A stretch of 27,743 nucleotides of DNA, from positions 1-27,743 of the IMG/VR virus record IMGVR_UViG_3300033004_000010; one strand, written 5' to 3'. Each line of letters opens with the position of its first letter. The first letter of the stretch is position 1. Source of the DNA: a virus. The notes beneath the pieces were generated by a model. It saw nothing but the letters and a program-made list of their open reading frames with translations. It did no database searches and was not told where the DNA came from. The position numbers and the translations under genes were made by a program. Of this stretch, positions 1 through 8,765 are shown in pieces.

Positions 1-1605
1 CTAACTGGTAAAGTTGCTGCTATACCGGGAGCTAAACCAGTGCCACAAAGAGAAGAGATTGGTCCAACTCCCGAGCGTGGTTATCCGAATACTCCTGTTC
101 CCTATGTGCATCAGCCTTCTCAATGGGACATTAGGTCTCCTTCTGACTTTCGTGAACGGGTACATAGGCCGAGTGGGCCAATTTATGGAGAAGCACCCGA
201 GCCCCTAGGTGAGCTTCCTATGCCTCGCGGTGGGTACAGGCTTCCTCGCCCATCTACCATCTATGGTCAGGCTCCTGAAGAACCGTTGTATCTTCCTAAA
301 CCTAGTGGTCTTTCTGAGCCAAGTGGACCGCGTTCTGAACCACTTCCATCTATACCAACTAAAGCAACTCCTGTACCTCAGCCTCCTGAGTTTAATGCCC
401 CCCGTACAACAACGGCTGCTAAAGCACCTAAAGATGTTACTGTCTACGGTGATTACAAAGTCGGCGACAGTGTGCAGATGAAACAGATTATCGGCGGACA
501 GGTTTACACTGGCCCACAAAAGAAGATCAGCGAATTGTTTCTGAAACCAGAAAAAGTGCTTAAGCAAAATCTTGGTGGAGGTGCAGATAAGCCTAGTCGT
601 ACTGCTGTTACTGAGCAGGTGCCTTATGCCCGTTTCGAAGATGGCACAGAAGCTAAACTATCCCAACTTCAAAGAACTAATGCAGAGAATAAGCAGCAAG
701 TTGAACAAGCTAGGCAGCGTCCCCCGAGTGCATCTCCTGAGAAGGTGCAAGAGATGCTTAAGGGTAAACCATCCATTCAGTCTATGATAGATGATAAAAA
801 TCTATCTTCTCAAGATCTTGTGCATAAATTAAAAAGCTTAGGCACCGACGATGCTACTATAGAGCGTGCACTATTTGAGCGTGGTCATTTTGGTACAGAT
901 GTACAGAAACTTATGACCACCCCGAAAGCCGGCCGAGTTGAACCTCTTAAGCAAAGCGCTCCCAAAAAGACTTCTCCTAAGTTATCTCTCGTGCCAAAAG
1001 GAGAAACCGAGAAAAGAACTTATACGTACGCAGATGTGAACCGAGCTGTAAAGACGTCTCTTAAGGCATCTGAGGGAGAGAAAGTACCTATTGATAGGAT
1101 TATAGAAGACTATCTTCCTGGTATATCTAAGAGTAAGTTGCAACCTTTCCTTGATAGGCTTAAGGAAGAAAAGAACTTAGGTATAAAGGGTGGGGATCTT
1201 TTTTGGAGAAAACTTTCCTCTACTGAAAAAGTTACTAGGAATATTCAGTTGATGGAAGACAAGTTGCATACATTACGCCGTACACTTAATAAGCAATATC
1301 CAGCTATGGGCAAATCCGGTATCTATCGCCTTCCAGATATCTTGAAGCGTCTTCCTTCTGTTGAGATGAGCCAAGATGCTTTTGGTAAGTACATACGAAA
1401 GCTTATTGATTCTGGAGAAGCTAAGGTCTATAATCGTCACACAGGTAGAAAATCTAGGTTAGCTCCGAATACTCTTGATAGAAGTGATCTTCGTAAAGAC
1501 ATCGTTATAGAGTTTACAGGGCCGACGAAATCTGCTAAAGCTAAGAAGCCCGCGTTGTCCGTTGAGGTGGATGCACCCAAGCGTCCTAAGCCGAGTGAAG
1601 ACTAA
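1..1605 (+). CDS. Pro-rich late-operon protein, 5' partial, function unknown
   Basis: The reading frame is open from base 1, so the true start lies before the window; the GTG at 40 has no reason to be preferred. At least 534 residues are visible. The first ~130 are rich in Pro, Gly, Tyr and Arg and look disordered. A short region near residues 145-175 (GDYKVGDSVQMKQIIGG) could be a small beta domain. From about residue 250 the protein is charged and helical, rich in Lys and Glu, and the C-terminus is basic. I recognise no family. It ends TAA at 1603-1605, and the A is shared with the ATG of the next gene (TAATG), so the two are probably translationally coupled. Its place directly before a large probable virion protein suggests a structural or ejected protein (inference). 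Confidence 0.75.
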   Translation, partial: LTGKVAAIPGAKPVPQREEIGPTPERGYPNTPVPYVHQPSQWDIRSPSDFRERVHRPSGPIYGEAPEPLGELPMPRGGYRLPRPSTIYGQAPEEPLYLPKPSGLSEPSGPRSEPLPSIPTKATPVPQPPEFNAPRTTTAAKAPKDVTVYGDYKVGDSVQMKQIIGGQVYTGPQKKISELFLKPEKVLKQNLGGGADKPSRTAVTEQVPYARFEDGTEAKLSQLQRTNAENKQQVEQARQRPPSASPEKVQEMLKGKPSIQSMIDDKNLSSQDLVHKLKSLGTDDATIERALFERGHFGTDVQKLMTTPKAGRVEPLKQSAPKKTSPKLSLVPKGETEKRTYTYADVNRAVKTSLKASEGEKVPIDRIIEDYLPGISKSKLQPFLDRLKEEKNLGIKGGDLFWRKLSSTEKVTRNIQLMEDKLHTLRRTLNKQYPAMGKSGIYRLPDILKRLPSVEMSQDAFGKYIRKLIDSGEAKVYNRHTGRKSRLAPNTLDRSDLRKDIVIEFTGPTKSAKAKKPALSVEVDAPKRPKPSED

Positions 1606-3989
1606 TGCCTGATGCCTATGACCAGCTTATGGGGAAGCCGAGCGCGCCAGCGCCGCGCGGGGATGCGTTCGACCAGCTCATGAGCGGCACCCCTGCCCAG
1701 CCGTCGCCCGATCAGGCACCGGCTGGGCAAGATGACTCCTGGTGGCAGAAGCACGGGCGCACGGTCGAGGGCGCGGCGCTGGCGGGCTTGGCGATCCTTG
1801 GGGGGCCGCGCCTTGGGCGAGCGGCGCTGAGTGGCCTAGAGCGCGCGGGCACGCTTGGCGAGACGGCCATAAAGGCAGGCAGGGCTGTGCGTGGCGTGCT
1901 TGCCCCCTCCACTGTTGACGAAGCCTCACGGCGTGCGGCTGGCGCGGCCCGGCAGTTCACGGGCGAGGCTGCACGATCCACAGCCCAGGCTCGCACGCGG
2001 TTCGAGCCGTTGTGGAAGGGCATCGGGGGCGCGGACGAAGCCGCGCAGCGCTCCTTTATCGGTTATGTCGAAGGCCGCTCGAAGGGTGCCAAGCTCACCG
2101 ATCCGAAGTTGCAGCCGCTCGCCGACGAGATGCGCGACGCTTATGCATCCGTGCACAAAGATATGGGATCACTCAATCAGTCTCAGAAGATCGGCTATGT
2201 AGAAGACTATTATAGGCATCTATGGGAAAGAGATCCTAACGCAGACAAATTTATAGGTGGGATGACTAAAGAGGGTTCTGGATACTTCACTAAAGAAAGA
2301 AGCATTCCAACTATCGAAGAAGGACTAGCGAGAGGTCTTAAGCCCCGCACACTTGACCCTGTGCAGAACACATTAGAGTATATCGGTAATGCTAGGCGCT
2401 TCATAGCGACTAATAAGTTGCTTGACACAGGCCGTGCACAAGGAGATGTATTTTACCGTCCTCTTGGTTATAAGGGCAAGTTTCCTACTGACGAAAGATG
2501 GATGCCACTTGAGGGTGCGCTGGCCAAACGTGGTGGTGGGCAATTATATGCTAAAGAAGGTTGGGCTAGAGTCTATAATAACTTTATTAGCCACGGTTTC
2601 ACTGGTCCTGCCGGTGATCTCGTTACTGGCCTTCGGAGAACCTCTAACATTGCTACTGCTTTTGAGCTTGGTTTATCTGGATTCCATGCTACTACTATGG
2701 CTAACGAAGCAATTATAAATGATGTATCGCGAGCTATACAAAACTTAGCAGGAGGACGAGCCGGTGAAGCTATTAAAGATTTGGTTAAAGCGCCTGCTGC
2801 TCCATATAGAAGTTATCAAACTGGAAAGAAGCTTGAGAAAGTCTACCTTGGCCAAAGTGGAGGAACACCGCAGGAAAGGCGAATGGCCGACCTTCTAGCT
2901 AAGGCAGGTGGTAGGCAGGGACGTGAACATGCTAAGGACTACGAATATACGGCTATGGGTTCGTTTATGCAGTCCTTTAGGCGAGGTGCACTGCAAGCTG
3001 AGCGTACCAAGTATGCACAAGATATAAGAGCTAACCCCTTCATTGGTGTGCCAAAGACTTTGTTTAGTCTTATTGGGCGCACTATGCAGTCTATATCTGA
3101 GCCTCTCTTTAAGACCTACATCCCGCGTATTAAGTTCGGCGCATTCTCTGATAATATGGCACAATGGATTGCAACACATCCTAACGCTACTGAAGCGCAA
3201 CAAATATCTGCTGCTGCAAAGATGTGGGATAGCATTGATAATCGTTTCGGTGAGCTAGTGCAAGATAATATATTCTGGCGCCAGCATATGAAGCAATTGT
3301 CTATGATAGCTATGCGTTCTTATAGCTGGAATATGGGTACTGTACGAGAGATCGGAGGAGGGTTAGTTGATATTGCCTCACATAAATTTACTCCCCGTGC
3401 TGCTTATGTTATTGCCCTTCCTATTGTTTATGGTACAATGTCTGCTATATATCAGGCGATCAAGACAGGAGAGAAGCCGAAAGACGTACAGGATATATTG
3501 GCTCCTCGGACTGGAGGAGTAGATGCGCGTACAGGTATGCCCGAACGCATGATAATGCCGGGGTATATGAAGGATGTATTTGCGTGGCAAGAAGATCCTA
3601 TTAAGACTTTACAAAATAAAGAGTCTGCATTCCTTGCTACTGGTCAAGCTATGGTTACAGGTAAGGATTGGAAAGGTGATCCTATTAGTCCCCCGACACA
3701 AGACCCTAACGCGCCTTTTGAGCAAACTGTACCTCCGTGGCTTCGTGCATATCTCGGTCTTGTTACAGAGAATGTCACTCCTATTTCTGTGCGGGAATTT
3801 AGAAAAGGTCAGCTTCAGGGGACTGCCATATCACCTGCTGAGCAGCTTATGGGTCTCAGAGCCGCCGGACGTCGCTTCACTGATCCAGAAGGATATAAAG
3901 CGCTCAGAGAATACAGAGAAATGAAAGACTGGCGTAAAAAGCAAAAATACGATGCTAGGCAACAGAACTTATATGGTGGGGTTGAATAA
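1605..3989 (+). CDS. large probable virion/ejection protein, 794 aa
   Basis: A 794-residue protein coupled to the previous gene by TAATG. The N-terminus carries two copies of a short peptide, AYDQLM and AFDQLM (residues ~4-9 and ~21-26), spaced by Pro/Ala linkers. Repeats of this kind are familiar to me at the N-termini of large phage internal proteins. A hydrophobic Ala/Gly/Leu stretch follows at residues ~55-80, and the rest is mostly helical with aromatic clusters. There are no enzyme motifs I can name. Late-operon position and size suggest an internal virion or large polyvalent-type protein (inference). Codon choice changes sharply inside the gene: bases ~1630-2150 are very GC-rich with G/C wobble positions, then usage becomes AT-richer without any break in frame. 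The stop TAA overlaps the next ATG by one base. Confidence 0.8.
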   Translation: MPDAYDQLMGKPSAPAPRGDAFDQLMSGTPAQPSPDQAPAGQDDSWWQKHGRTVEGAALAGLAILGGPRLGRAALSGLERAGTLGETAIKAGRAVRGVLAPSTVDEASRRAAGAARQFTGEAARSTAQARTRFEPLWKGIGGADEAAQRSFIGYVEGRSKGAKLTDPKLQPLADEMRDAYASVHKDMGSLNQSQKIGYVEDYYRHLWERDPNADKFIGGMTKEGSGYFTKERSIPTIEEGLARGLKPRTLDPVQNTLEYIGNARRFIATNKLLDTGRAQGDVFYRPLGYKGKFPTDERWMPLEGALAKRGGGQLYAKEGWARVYNNFISHGFTGPAGDLVTGLRRTSNIATAFELGLSGFHATTMANEAIINDVSRAIQNLAGGRAGEAIKDLVKAPAAPYRSYQTGKKLEKVYLGQSGGTPQERRMADLLAKAGGRQGREHAKDYEYTAMGSFMQSFRRGALQAERTKYAQDIRANPFIGVPKTLFSLIGRTMQSISEPLFKTYIPRIKFGAFSDNMAQWIATHPNATEAQQISAAAKMWDSIDNRFGELVQDNIFWRQHMKQLSMIAMRSYSWNMGTVREIGGGLVDIASHKFTPRAAYVIALPIVYGTMSAIYQAIKTGEKPKDVQDILAPRTGGVDARTGMPERMIMPGYMKDVFAWQEDPIKTLQNKESAFLATGQAMVTGKDWKGDPISPPTQDPNAPFEQTVPPWLRAYLGLVTENVTPISVREFRKGQLQGTAISPAEQLMGLRAAGRRFTDPEGYKALREYREMKDWRKKQKYDARQQNLYGGVE

Positions 3990-4162
3990 TGTCAAAGGGA
4001 ACGAAGGTAGATCAGATCTATCAAGCGATCAAAAAGAAAACAGGTGATAAGGGCAAGGCTGCTCGTATTGCACAAGCGAAAACAGGAAAGTCTTTGAAGA
4101 CAGGTAAGAAACCCAAGTCTAAGAAGGCTCGTAAGAAGAGACTCGAAGGAGCTAAGTTCTAG
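3989..4162 (+). CDS. 57-aa Lys-rich basic protein
   Basis: A short gene begins with the ATG of TAATG at 3989 and ends with the TAG at 4160-4162, whose G starts the next gene (TAGTG). The product is extremely basic. It contains a small helical motif (GKAARIAQAKTGKSLKTGKK, residues ~22-41) and three KTG triplets, followed by a Lys/Arg tail. The helical part resembles small basic proteins I recall from phage structural regions, with unknown function. Coupling on both sides strongly supports that it is real. It could bind nucleic acid, or be a substrate of the ATP-grasp enzyme beside it (pure speculation). Confidence 0.8.
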   Translation: MSKGTKVDQIYQAIKKKTGDKGKAARIAQAKTGKSLKTGKKPKSKKARKKRLEGAKF

Positions 4163-5490
4163 TGAAAGTTCTTATTGTAGAAAATGATCCAGATGTCGGA
4201 TGTGGTGCACTTAATTTAGCTATAAGGGCTAAAAGCTATGACCATGGTGTCAGACTGTTCATGCGAACCACGGAAAGAAACAAGTTCGTTGGCAAGGGAC
4301 TTGTTAATCGTGTTGCCGATCTGGATTCTAACATTGGTTGGTGTGATTTTATTTTTAATTGTGACAATTCAAAATATCTTGGTTCTATGGAGAGGGCAAG
4401 GAATTTAGGCAAGATCGTTATCTCTGCTACTCCTGAAACTGCTAAGTGGGAGTTGGATCGCGGCTATGGCATGGAGATCCTAAAGAAAGCTAAGGTCCAA
4501 ATACCCGAGAGCCAACTATTTGCAGATTACAATAAAGCTATTGCCTACGTTAAAAAGACCATGAAGCGATGTGTCTCTAAGCCAAACGGAGATGCTGATA
4601 AAGATTTATCTTATTGTGCAAAATCGCCTGCTGATTTAGTTTATATGTTGGAGCGATGGAAGAAGAGTAATAAGCTTAAAAGTTCTTTCTTTATTCAGGA
4701 TTTTATTCCTGGCGTTGAGATGGCTGTAGGTGGCTGGTTTGGTCCTGGTGGATTTAACCAGGGATTCTGCGAGAACTTCGAGTTTAAGAAACTAATGAAT
4801 GGGGATATCGGTGTTGCAACTGGTGAAATGGGGACAGTGCTTAGGTACGTTCGTACCAGTAAACTTGCTGACAAGGTGCTCTTACCCCTTGTACCCCAGC
4901 TTGAAAAGGCGCAATACTGTGGATATATCGATGTTAACTGCATTATCGACGAAGAAGGTAGTCCGTGGCCATTGGAGTTTACAACACGGCCAGGATGGCC
5001 GACTTTTAATATACAGCAAGAATTGCATGATGGAGATCCGATAGAATGGATGGTAGCTCTAGCAAATGGAGAGGATCTAAAAGCATCCCGTATGAACGAG
5101 ATAGCAGTAGGAGTGGTCCTTGCAATCCCCGACTTTCCTTATTCTCGTCTAACAAACAAGGATATAGTGGGGATTCCTATTTACAACATAACCCCGAGCC
5201 TATGGCCCCACATACACCCCTGTTCAATGATGTTAGGGCAAGCTCCAATGGAAGTGAAAGGCGCGATAGTCACTTGCCCGTGTCCGTGCACGGCGGGGGA
5301 TTATGTGATGGTAGTGACAGCATCCGGTCAAACAGTGGTGGAGGCAAAAGAAAGAGTGTATCGAAGAGTAGAGAAAATGGAAATCCCGAACAACTTAATG
5401 TACCGAACGGACATTGGGAGTCGTTTACAGAAACAATTACCGAAAGTGCAGTTGCACGGATACGCCAAGGGGATGCAGTACAGGAGCTAG
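4162..5490 (+). CDS. PurD-like ATP-grasp enzyme (phosphoribosylamine-glycine ligase family)
   Basis: 442 residues starting at GTG 4162. The fold order matches glycinamide ribonucleotide synthetase (PurD, EC 6.3.4.13): an N-terminal Rossmann-like region (MKVLIVENDPDVGCGA), then an ATP-grasp domain with IQDFIPGVEMAVGGW (178-192), the metal/ATP-binding segment GYIDVNCIIDEEG (254-266) and EFTTRPGWP (272-280), which corresponds to the PurD EFNVRFGDPE motif. The C-terminal segment VVTASGQTVVEAKERVY and the YRTDIG ending also fit PurD. It lacks the usual N-terminal glycine-rich PurD start, so the substrate may differ. Known role of the family: ATP-dependent ligation of glycine to phosphoribosylamine in purine synthesis. 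The late-operon location is odd for a purely metabolic gene. From 5202 onward the gene also encodes the next protein in another frame. Confidence 0.85.
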   Translation: MKVLIVENDPDVGCGALNLAIRAKSYDHGVRLFMRTTERNKFVGKGLVNRVADLDSNIGWCDFIFNCDNSKYLGSMERARNLGKIVISATPETAKWELDRGYGMEILKKAKVQIPESQLFADYNKAIAYVKKTMKRCVSKPNGDADKDLSYCAKSPADLVYMLERWKKSNKLKSSFFIQDFIPGVEMAVGGWFGPGGFNQGFCENFEFKKLMNGDIGVATGEMGTVLRYVRTSKLADKVLLPLVPQLEKAQYCGYIDVNCIIDEEGSPWPLEFTTRPGWPTFNIQQELHDGDPIEWMVALANGEDLKASRMNEIAVGVVLAIPDFPYSRLTNKDIVGIPIYNITPSLWPHIHPCSMMLGQAPMEVKGAIVTCPCPCTAGDYVMVVTASGQTVVEAKERVYRRVEKMEIPNNLMYRTDIGSRLQKQLPKVQLHGYAKGMQYRS

Positions 5491-5798
5491 ATGGTAAAGA
5501 GCCGAGTAACTCAGAGGAATTTGGTACTTCGTTTACACTGGCTACTCGTCTACAGAGAAAGATGATAAAAAAATATAATGACGATTTTGACGCTGGTTTA
5601 ATAGACTTAGGTGATACTAAGCAAGTTGCCGCGATCTCTACTCTTATTAGAGATGTGCACAGCACGCAGATTAAAGTCACTGATACCGTATATAAGAAGC
5701 AAGATGCTGATAGACGCACTAAGGTTTTGGAAGAGCTAAGCCGTGCTCTGGCGCAATCAACTGCTCCATCAATTCTTGATTTAGAGATGGATGATTAG
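5202..5798 (+). CDS. 198-aa unknown protein, N-terminus overprinted on the ATP-grasp gene
   Basis: This frame lies inside the 3' end of the ATP-grasp gene and continues 308 bases beyond it. The frame is open from 5046, whose ATG has a good GGAG 10 bases upstream. I prefer ATG 5202 because the ATP-grasp codon pattern changes exactly there: by my count T-ending codons fall from about 10 of 34 (5049-5151) to 11 of 97 (5202-5490), as expected when those wobble bases become first codon positions of a second gene. The first ~100 residues are Ser/Asn/Gly-rich and disordered-looking. The C-terminal ~80 are helical and charged (TRLQRKMIKKYNDDFDAG, KQDADRRTKVLEELSRALAQ). No family recognised. The last 80 bases overlap the opposite-strand PrimPol gene. 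Confidence 0.7.
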   Translation: MAPHTPLFNDVRASSNGSERRDSHLPVSVHGGGLCDGSDSIRSNSGGGKRKSVSKSRENGNPEQLNVPNGHWESFTETITESAVARIRQGDAVQELDGKEPSNSEEFGTSFTLATRLQRKMIKKYNDDFDAGLIDLGDTKQVAAISTLIRDVHSTQIKVTDTVYKKQDADRRTKVLEELSRALAQSTAPSILDLEMDD

Positions 5799-8451
5799 AG
5801 TCAAAGATCAAGCAGTATTCCTGCCCGGATGCATACTCTTTAAATCCTGCACCCAAGCATTTCTTATGGTTCTTGTGTTTGATAATACCTTTCTTTTCTA
5901 AGTCTCTAACGAATTCTCTTGTTGACCTGTTTTTCTTAGCAAGGAATTCATCGATGTGTTTTCTTGTTGTTGCGATCTCCCCTGTATCTGTTTCTACTCT
6001 AATCTTAAGTTCGTGCATAGGATGGCGCACCGCACTAAGGATTGTCCTAGGGACAAAGCTTCTTGTCACAAGTGTTTTACTAATATTCTCTCTGAAATAT
6101 GCGGACAGCAAATCTTCGTTTGTTATTTTTGGCGCACGCTCTTCAACTGTATAGCCTCTAACTTGTTCGAGCATCCATTTGATGCGCTCTTCCGCATTGA
6201 TAGTCAGAAGCTCGGATGCTTCGATAAGACGGCAAGCTACGTCGAATGCAGCTAAGTGCGCGGCTAGAAATCTATCTTTGGTGCTACCTAGATTGCTATT
6301 ATACTCTTTCATCTTGTGCACAAGTTCGCGTCTAATCCAGTCCATATTAGATAGGCACAGAAAAACAAAGATAGGGCCAGCGTAACCTGGGTTTTCCAGA
6401 AAAGTGTTCTTGATATCATTACTGAGTTCTTTTTTATTAAGGGGTAATCCTTCAACAGAGATTTCAAGTACTCTGTCTGCCATTGCGTCGGAACCATTAT
6501 CAGCCCTAATAGAACCAGCCAATTCGATATTAGCGTTACTAATAAGAATAGTTTTCCAATGTCTGGGCTCACGTGCTAATTCTCCTGCCCTGTTAAGTCT
6601 TTCTTTCTCGCGTCCTACTGTAAACGACTTAACAAAGTCATTGGCAATCTTGGGGCTATCTCGGCTTTGCTCGTCAAAGAAGGTGGGGATATTGCCAAGC
6701 GTGGCGATCTTGGCAAAGCGCGCGTTGAGCGTGTCGCCTGGGGTGCAGTTAAGCGCGTCGAAGTCTCCCCAGACGCTTGCGGCGGCAATCGTCGCGGTGC
6801 TCTTGCCGGTGCCCCCCTCGGTCGAAGCAAGCGACCAAATCACCCCTCCCTCGGCATCAGGCGAGAAGGCCAGCAGCAACGCGGCGAAGCTGGTCAGCAG
6901 CGTGGCAGCTTGCCACTCGTGCCCACGGGCGAAAAGGCTCTGTGCAGCCTCGCGCCAGCGTCTCAGGCCGTCTGGATGCGCGCCGCGCCTGCCGCCCTTG
7001 CGCAACGATCGGGCGATGGTGACGGCTTCCCCGGTCAGTGAGACGGTGCGCTCGCACGCCTTGCCGTCCTTGAGATAGAGCAGCTTGTCACCAAGCAGGA
7101 ATCCGTCTCCCTTCCACCCGAAAGTTTCATACGAGAGTTCCTGTTGTTTATCTCTTATATAGTTGTGCATGACGTTCATATATGTAACTAGCTCTTTGCT
7201 TTTTAGATAAGGTATATTGCACTGGCTGAATGTAGCTGGAGCATTGCTATTATACTCAGCAGGGCTTACTAGATGGTGCGTCCACCCCTTGCGACTTCTA
7301 TATACCTTGATGCCGAGATTGTATTTATCATCTTGCGTTTCTGCCCTATACACATGTTCAACCAAAATTGGCACATCTGACAAGACCATTTCTTCAACTT
7401 CTTCGTTTTCCCTTGCCTTATATAATACCAATTTATGTTCTTTGTTAAATCCGTATGGAGATGGCAATTTAGGTAACTCAATATCATCTAATACAATACT
7501 ATTTGTATTCCTTGTTAACTGTACAGGAGTCTTTATATTGAGTATACAACCATTGCACCCTTCGGGATTATGGGACTTAAACCACTGACAGGTAATAGCA
7601 CTATCAAACTGGGATATGCCTTTCCACTTAGTATTGGCTTCTTCTTCATCATATCTAGGATCTTGCTTAGAGAATGCGTGCCATAATTCCTCGCCCTTCT
7701 TACATTTCGATAGAATAACTCCGCAAGACCTCCATACCGGCTCTGACTGGTGTACACCCATTGCGAACGAATGCATCTGGTGGCATCCTTCGAGTATGGG
7801 CTGCACATCAACAAGTGCATATTCCTTTTTCTCTGCTGGCTTGTCTTGGGATAATACAAATACACTAAATACACTAAGGTCATACTGCGGACAATCTAAA
7901 GCAAGTTGGACCGTGTTATTTTCATGATACTTAGGATTAATTGTCTCAATTGGTCTGAGGACACTAGAGGAATCAGAAGTTCGCGATGGGTCGACTCTAA
8001 GACCCCGAGTTTCACAAGCGCGCTTAAGCCCTCTAGCGTAAGGCAACCATTCTTGCTCAGTAACATCTCGGTTAAGCGGCCAATATAAATGCAGTCCACC
8101 TCCGGTAAGGATAACCATTGGGTTAGGAATTCTAATTCGCTTGCAGAAAGATCGGACCGCTTCAATGGCTTCAATAACGGTGTCATACCCACCCTTCCTA
8201 CCTATGTCTATATCCAACCAAAGTGCACGGATGTACTTAACATTTTCTTGCTTCCTACTGCCTTGCACACAATATGTGGAGCAAGCATGATACACATTCT
8301 CGTAACAATGATCAAAAATAAATTGCCTAAGTTCTTCAACTGTGTTAAAGAAACTATTTCTCGTCCCCCCTTTCCCTGGCTTACTAATCGTTGTTGCACA
8401 ATACATCCCCTCGCTTGGAAGTATCTTTTTCAGGAAGTCCAAACAGTTCAT
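5719..8451 (-). CDS. PrimPol (RepB-like AEP) primase-helicase, 910 aa
   Basis: A replicative primase fused to a helicase. The N-terminal archaeo-eukaryotic primase domain shows motif I LWLDIDIG (acidic residues 80 and 82), motif II TGGGLHLYW (116-124) and motif III with DPSRTSDSSSVLRP (154-167). A PriCT-2-like region follows at ~235-285 and a Cys cluster at ~288-302 (C-x-W ... CNGC). The C-terminal half is a DUF927-type P-loop helicase with Walker A EGGTGKST (545-552) and Walker B-like IPTFFDEQ (588-595). The start at 8451 keeps the expected FLKKILPSEG segment. The first 68 bases overlap the upstream HTH gene. Bases ~6690-7080, which include the Walker A codons, form a GC-rich island inside an otherwise AT-richer gene. 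It is the last gene of the replication operon and overlaps the late operon by 80 bases. Confidence 0.92.
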   Translation of the reverse strand: MNCLDFLKKILPSEGMYCATTISKPGKGGTRNSFFNTVEELRQFIFDHCYENVYHACSTYCVQGSRKQENVKYIRALWLDIDIGRKGGYDTVIEAIEAVRSFCKRIRIPNPMVILTGGGLHLYWPLNRDVTEQEWLPYARGLKRACETRGLRVDPSRTSDSSSVLRPIETINPKYHENNTVQLALDCPQYDLSVFSVFVLSQDKPAEKKEYALVDVQPILEGCHQMHSFAMGVHQSEPVWRSCGVILSKCKKGEELWHAFSKQDPRYDEEEANTKWKGISQFDSAITCQWFKSHNPEGCNGCILNIKTPVQLTRNTNSIVLDDIELPKLPSPYGFNKEHKLVLYKARENEEVEEMVLSDVPILVEHVYRAETQDDKYNLGIKVYRSRKGWTHHLVSPAEYNSNAPATFSQCNIPYLKSKELVTYMNVMHNYIRDKQQELSYETFGWKGDGFLLGDKLLYLKDGKACERTVSLTGEAVTIARSLRKGGRRGAHPDGLRRWREAAQSLFARGHEWQAATLLTSFAALLLAFSPDAEGGVIWSLASTEGGTGKSTATIAAASVWGDFDALNCTPGDTLNARFAKIATLGNIPTFFDEQSRDSPKIANDFVKSFTVGREKERLNRAGELAREPRHWKTILISNANIELAGSIRADNGSDAMADRVLEISVEGLPLNKKELSNDIKNTFLENPGYAGPIFVFLCLSNMDWIRRELVHKMKEYNSNLGSTKDRFLAAHLAAFDVACRLIEASELLTINAEERIKWMLEQVRGYTVEERAPKITNEDLLSAYFRENISKTLVTRSFVPRTILSAVRHPMHELKIRVETDTGEIATTRKHIDEFLAKKNRSTREFVRDLEKKGIIKHKNHKKCLGAGFKEYASGQEYCLIFDSNHPSLNQELMEQLIAPEHGLALPKP

Positions 8452-8710
8452 ATTTGATACTCTTAATCAAGAGTTTTCTTTTTGGAGGGCTTAGTGTGTC
8501 TCTAACAAGATGACCATCTTTAGTATTTATTCTTTTTACTAGCTTGTTCATCCTGCGAGCAATATGCTGTTTAGTATTCCTTCTCGGTATAGCGCCCATC
8601 TTCCATGTGTGCACAGTACATCTGGGCACGTCGAGAAGCAAGGCAAGGTCGGCGAGTGTTAACCCGCCTACCTCCTCGCAATAGTGTATGAGTGTTTGGA
8701 TTTCATTCAT
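8384..8710 (-). CDS. helix-turn-helix DNA-binding protein, 108 aa
   Basis: Residues ~17-45 (LTLADLALLLDVPRCTVHTW) form a clear helix-turn-helix of the Cro/CI or YdaS kind, followed by a basic stretch (KQHIARRMNKLVKRIN). The last 22 codons overlap the primase start. A perfect 9-bp dyad lies 32-50 bases upstream of the start codon (8742-8760), so auto-regulation is plausible (inference). The start ATG 8710 has only a weak ribosome binding site. It sits between the Cys-rich protein and the primase in the replication operon, so it may tune primase expression. Family known; exact role unknown. Confidence 0.8.
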   Translation of the reverse strand: MNEIQTLIHYCEEVGGLTLADLALLLDVPRCTVHTWKMGAIPRRNTKQHIARRMNKLVKRINTKDGHLVRDTLSPPKRKLLIKSIKYELFGLPEKDTSKRGDVLCNND

Positions 8711-8741
8711 AGTTGGTTCTGAACCTAGTGAAGAAGCAAAT

Positions 8742-8760
8742 ATCGCAACTAAGTTGCGAT
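8742..8760. promoter_or_regulatory. perfect 9-bp dyad, probable operator
   Basis: ATCGCAACT and AGTTGCGAT are perfect inverted arms around a single central A. A one-base loop cannot form a useful RNA hairpin, so a dimeric DNA-binding protein site is the better reading. It lies in the 55-base gap upstream of the HTH gene. Confidence 0.65.
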
Positions 8761-8765
8761 GATTA

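Noticed and set aside
5270-5719. 149-codon - strand frame after the primase stop
   Set aside because: It is antisense to two + frames that already explain the composition; Ser/Leu-rich product with no motif.
6404-7078. 224-codon + strand frame opposite the primase
   Set aside because: It lies in a GC-rich island, where stops are rare, antisense to conserved primase-helicase motifs, and has no ribosome site.
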